The notes under the pieces: model-generated
Told to the model about the DNA's origin: nothing
What the model saw: the letters and a program-made list of their open reading frames with translations, nothing else
The model's database searches: none
Made by a program: the position numbers and the translations under genes
NCBI GenBank assembly: GCA_027062035.1
Contig: JAMOUL010000285.1
Coordinates: 1-27,854, forward strand
Source of the DNA: Candidatus Aminicenantota bacterium
GTDB taxonomy: Bacteria; Acidobacteriota; Aminicenantia; S016-38
Direction of reading: 5' to 3'
DNA: 27,854 nucleotides
Shown here: positions 27,781-27,854 of the stretch, in pieces
Numbering within the stretch: the stretch's first letter is position 1
How the letters are laid out: each line of letters opens with the position of its first letter

Positions 27781-27854
27781 TTAACAAATTATACTCTCAA
27801 AAATTGAAAATTTTTCTCTCATCTATATGAAAATTTGCAGTATATATACTTACG
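27763..27854. repeat. Right-end region with inverted ATGAGAG repeats
   Basis: After the fibre gene, an AT-rich stretch carries ATGAGAG at 27774-27780 (plus) and CTCTCAAAAA at 27794-27803 and CTCTCAT at 27816-27822 (minus). Between the last two lies AAAATTTTT. These match the left-end words in inverted orientation, as expected for Mu-type attR. A perfect AGTATATATACT palindrome at 27839-27850 lies near or past the edge. No gene is seen. Confidence 0.6.

Larger units (their letters stand above)
191..27839. mobile_element. Mu-like transposable prophage (edges approximate)
   Basis: The element has a MuA-type DDE transposase, a MuB-type ATPase, a divergent repressor and Cro/Ner pair, terminase, portal, capsid, lysis genes and a contractile tail. 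Inverted copies of an ATGAGAGAA sequence followed by an A/T run lie at both edges (211-219, and 27814-27822 on the minus strand). Mu-family ends usually start with TG and finish with CA. I chose TG at 191 and CA at 27838-27839 as plausible limits, but I could not find a matching 5-bp target duplication, so both edges may be off by tens of bases. The phage identity is secure; the exact termini are not. Confidence 0.8.

Noticed and set aside
27839..27850. AGTATATATACT palindrome as a possible resolution or attachment site
   Set aside because: Simple AT alternation at the window edge; it may be host flank and has no partner at the left end.

Overview
The window holds an essentially complete Mu-like transposable phage of about 27.6 kb, almost certainly integrated as a prophage. 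The diagnostic pair is a DDE transposase with D/D/E spacing like MuA (3108-5270) and a MuB-type AAA+ targeting ATPase (7566-8438). Further support comes from a CI-type repressor diverging from a Cro/Ner-type regulator, inverted terminal repeats at both edges, and contractile-tail genes in the usual order. The host is a bacterium: there is a consensus sigma-70 promoter, and AGGAGG ribosome binding sites are nearly universal. Purine-rich coding strands with heavy AGG/AGA and ATA codon use suggest a thermophile, but the sequence does not let me name a lineage.

Layout. 1 to about 190: flanking DNA with an open minus-strand fragment that could be a disrupted host gene. About 191-355: left end with transposase-site-like repeats and a 10-bp phased GTTTGAAA array. 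356-1012 (minus): repressor. 1042-1071: early promoter with a perfect palindromic operator between its -35 and -10. 1078-8438 (plus): one early operon with Cro/Ner, unknown proteins, a Rad52/ERF-like annealing candidate, transposase A, seven small accessory genes, and ATPase B. 8438-8459: terminator.

8481-13362 (minus): packaging operon with PBSX-type portal, HK97-gp10-like protein, terminase large subunit, a zinc-ribbon protein, and a MuF-type minor head protein with a nuclease-like C-terminal extension. 13363-13457: divergent late promoter region with a 14-bp palindrome. 13458-27762 (plus): protease with a nested scaffold, capsid, connector genes, lysis genes (XhlA-like, 3-TM holin, amidase), sheath, tube, tail chaperones with a -1 slippery heptamer, tape measure, U/X/D/V/W/J/I-like baseplate proteins and a fibre protein. 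27761 to about 27839: right end.

Working together: repressor and Cro/Ner choose lysogeny or lysis, A and B replicate the genome by transposition, and the two divergent late operons build and fill a head on a contractile tail. The most striking unexplained features are nucleotide-level. An identical 21-bp imperfect inverted repeat occurs three times, with a one-base-shorter fourth copy at the right end. All copies are in the sense of late transcription, and three start at or just after stop codons. The DNA encoding a linker between two DNA-binding domains of the transposase carries a repeat array that shares a motif with the left end. Two helically phased repeat arrays lie at the left edge and in the only sizeable non-coding gap of the plus-strand late operon.
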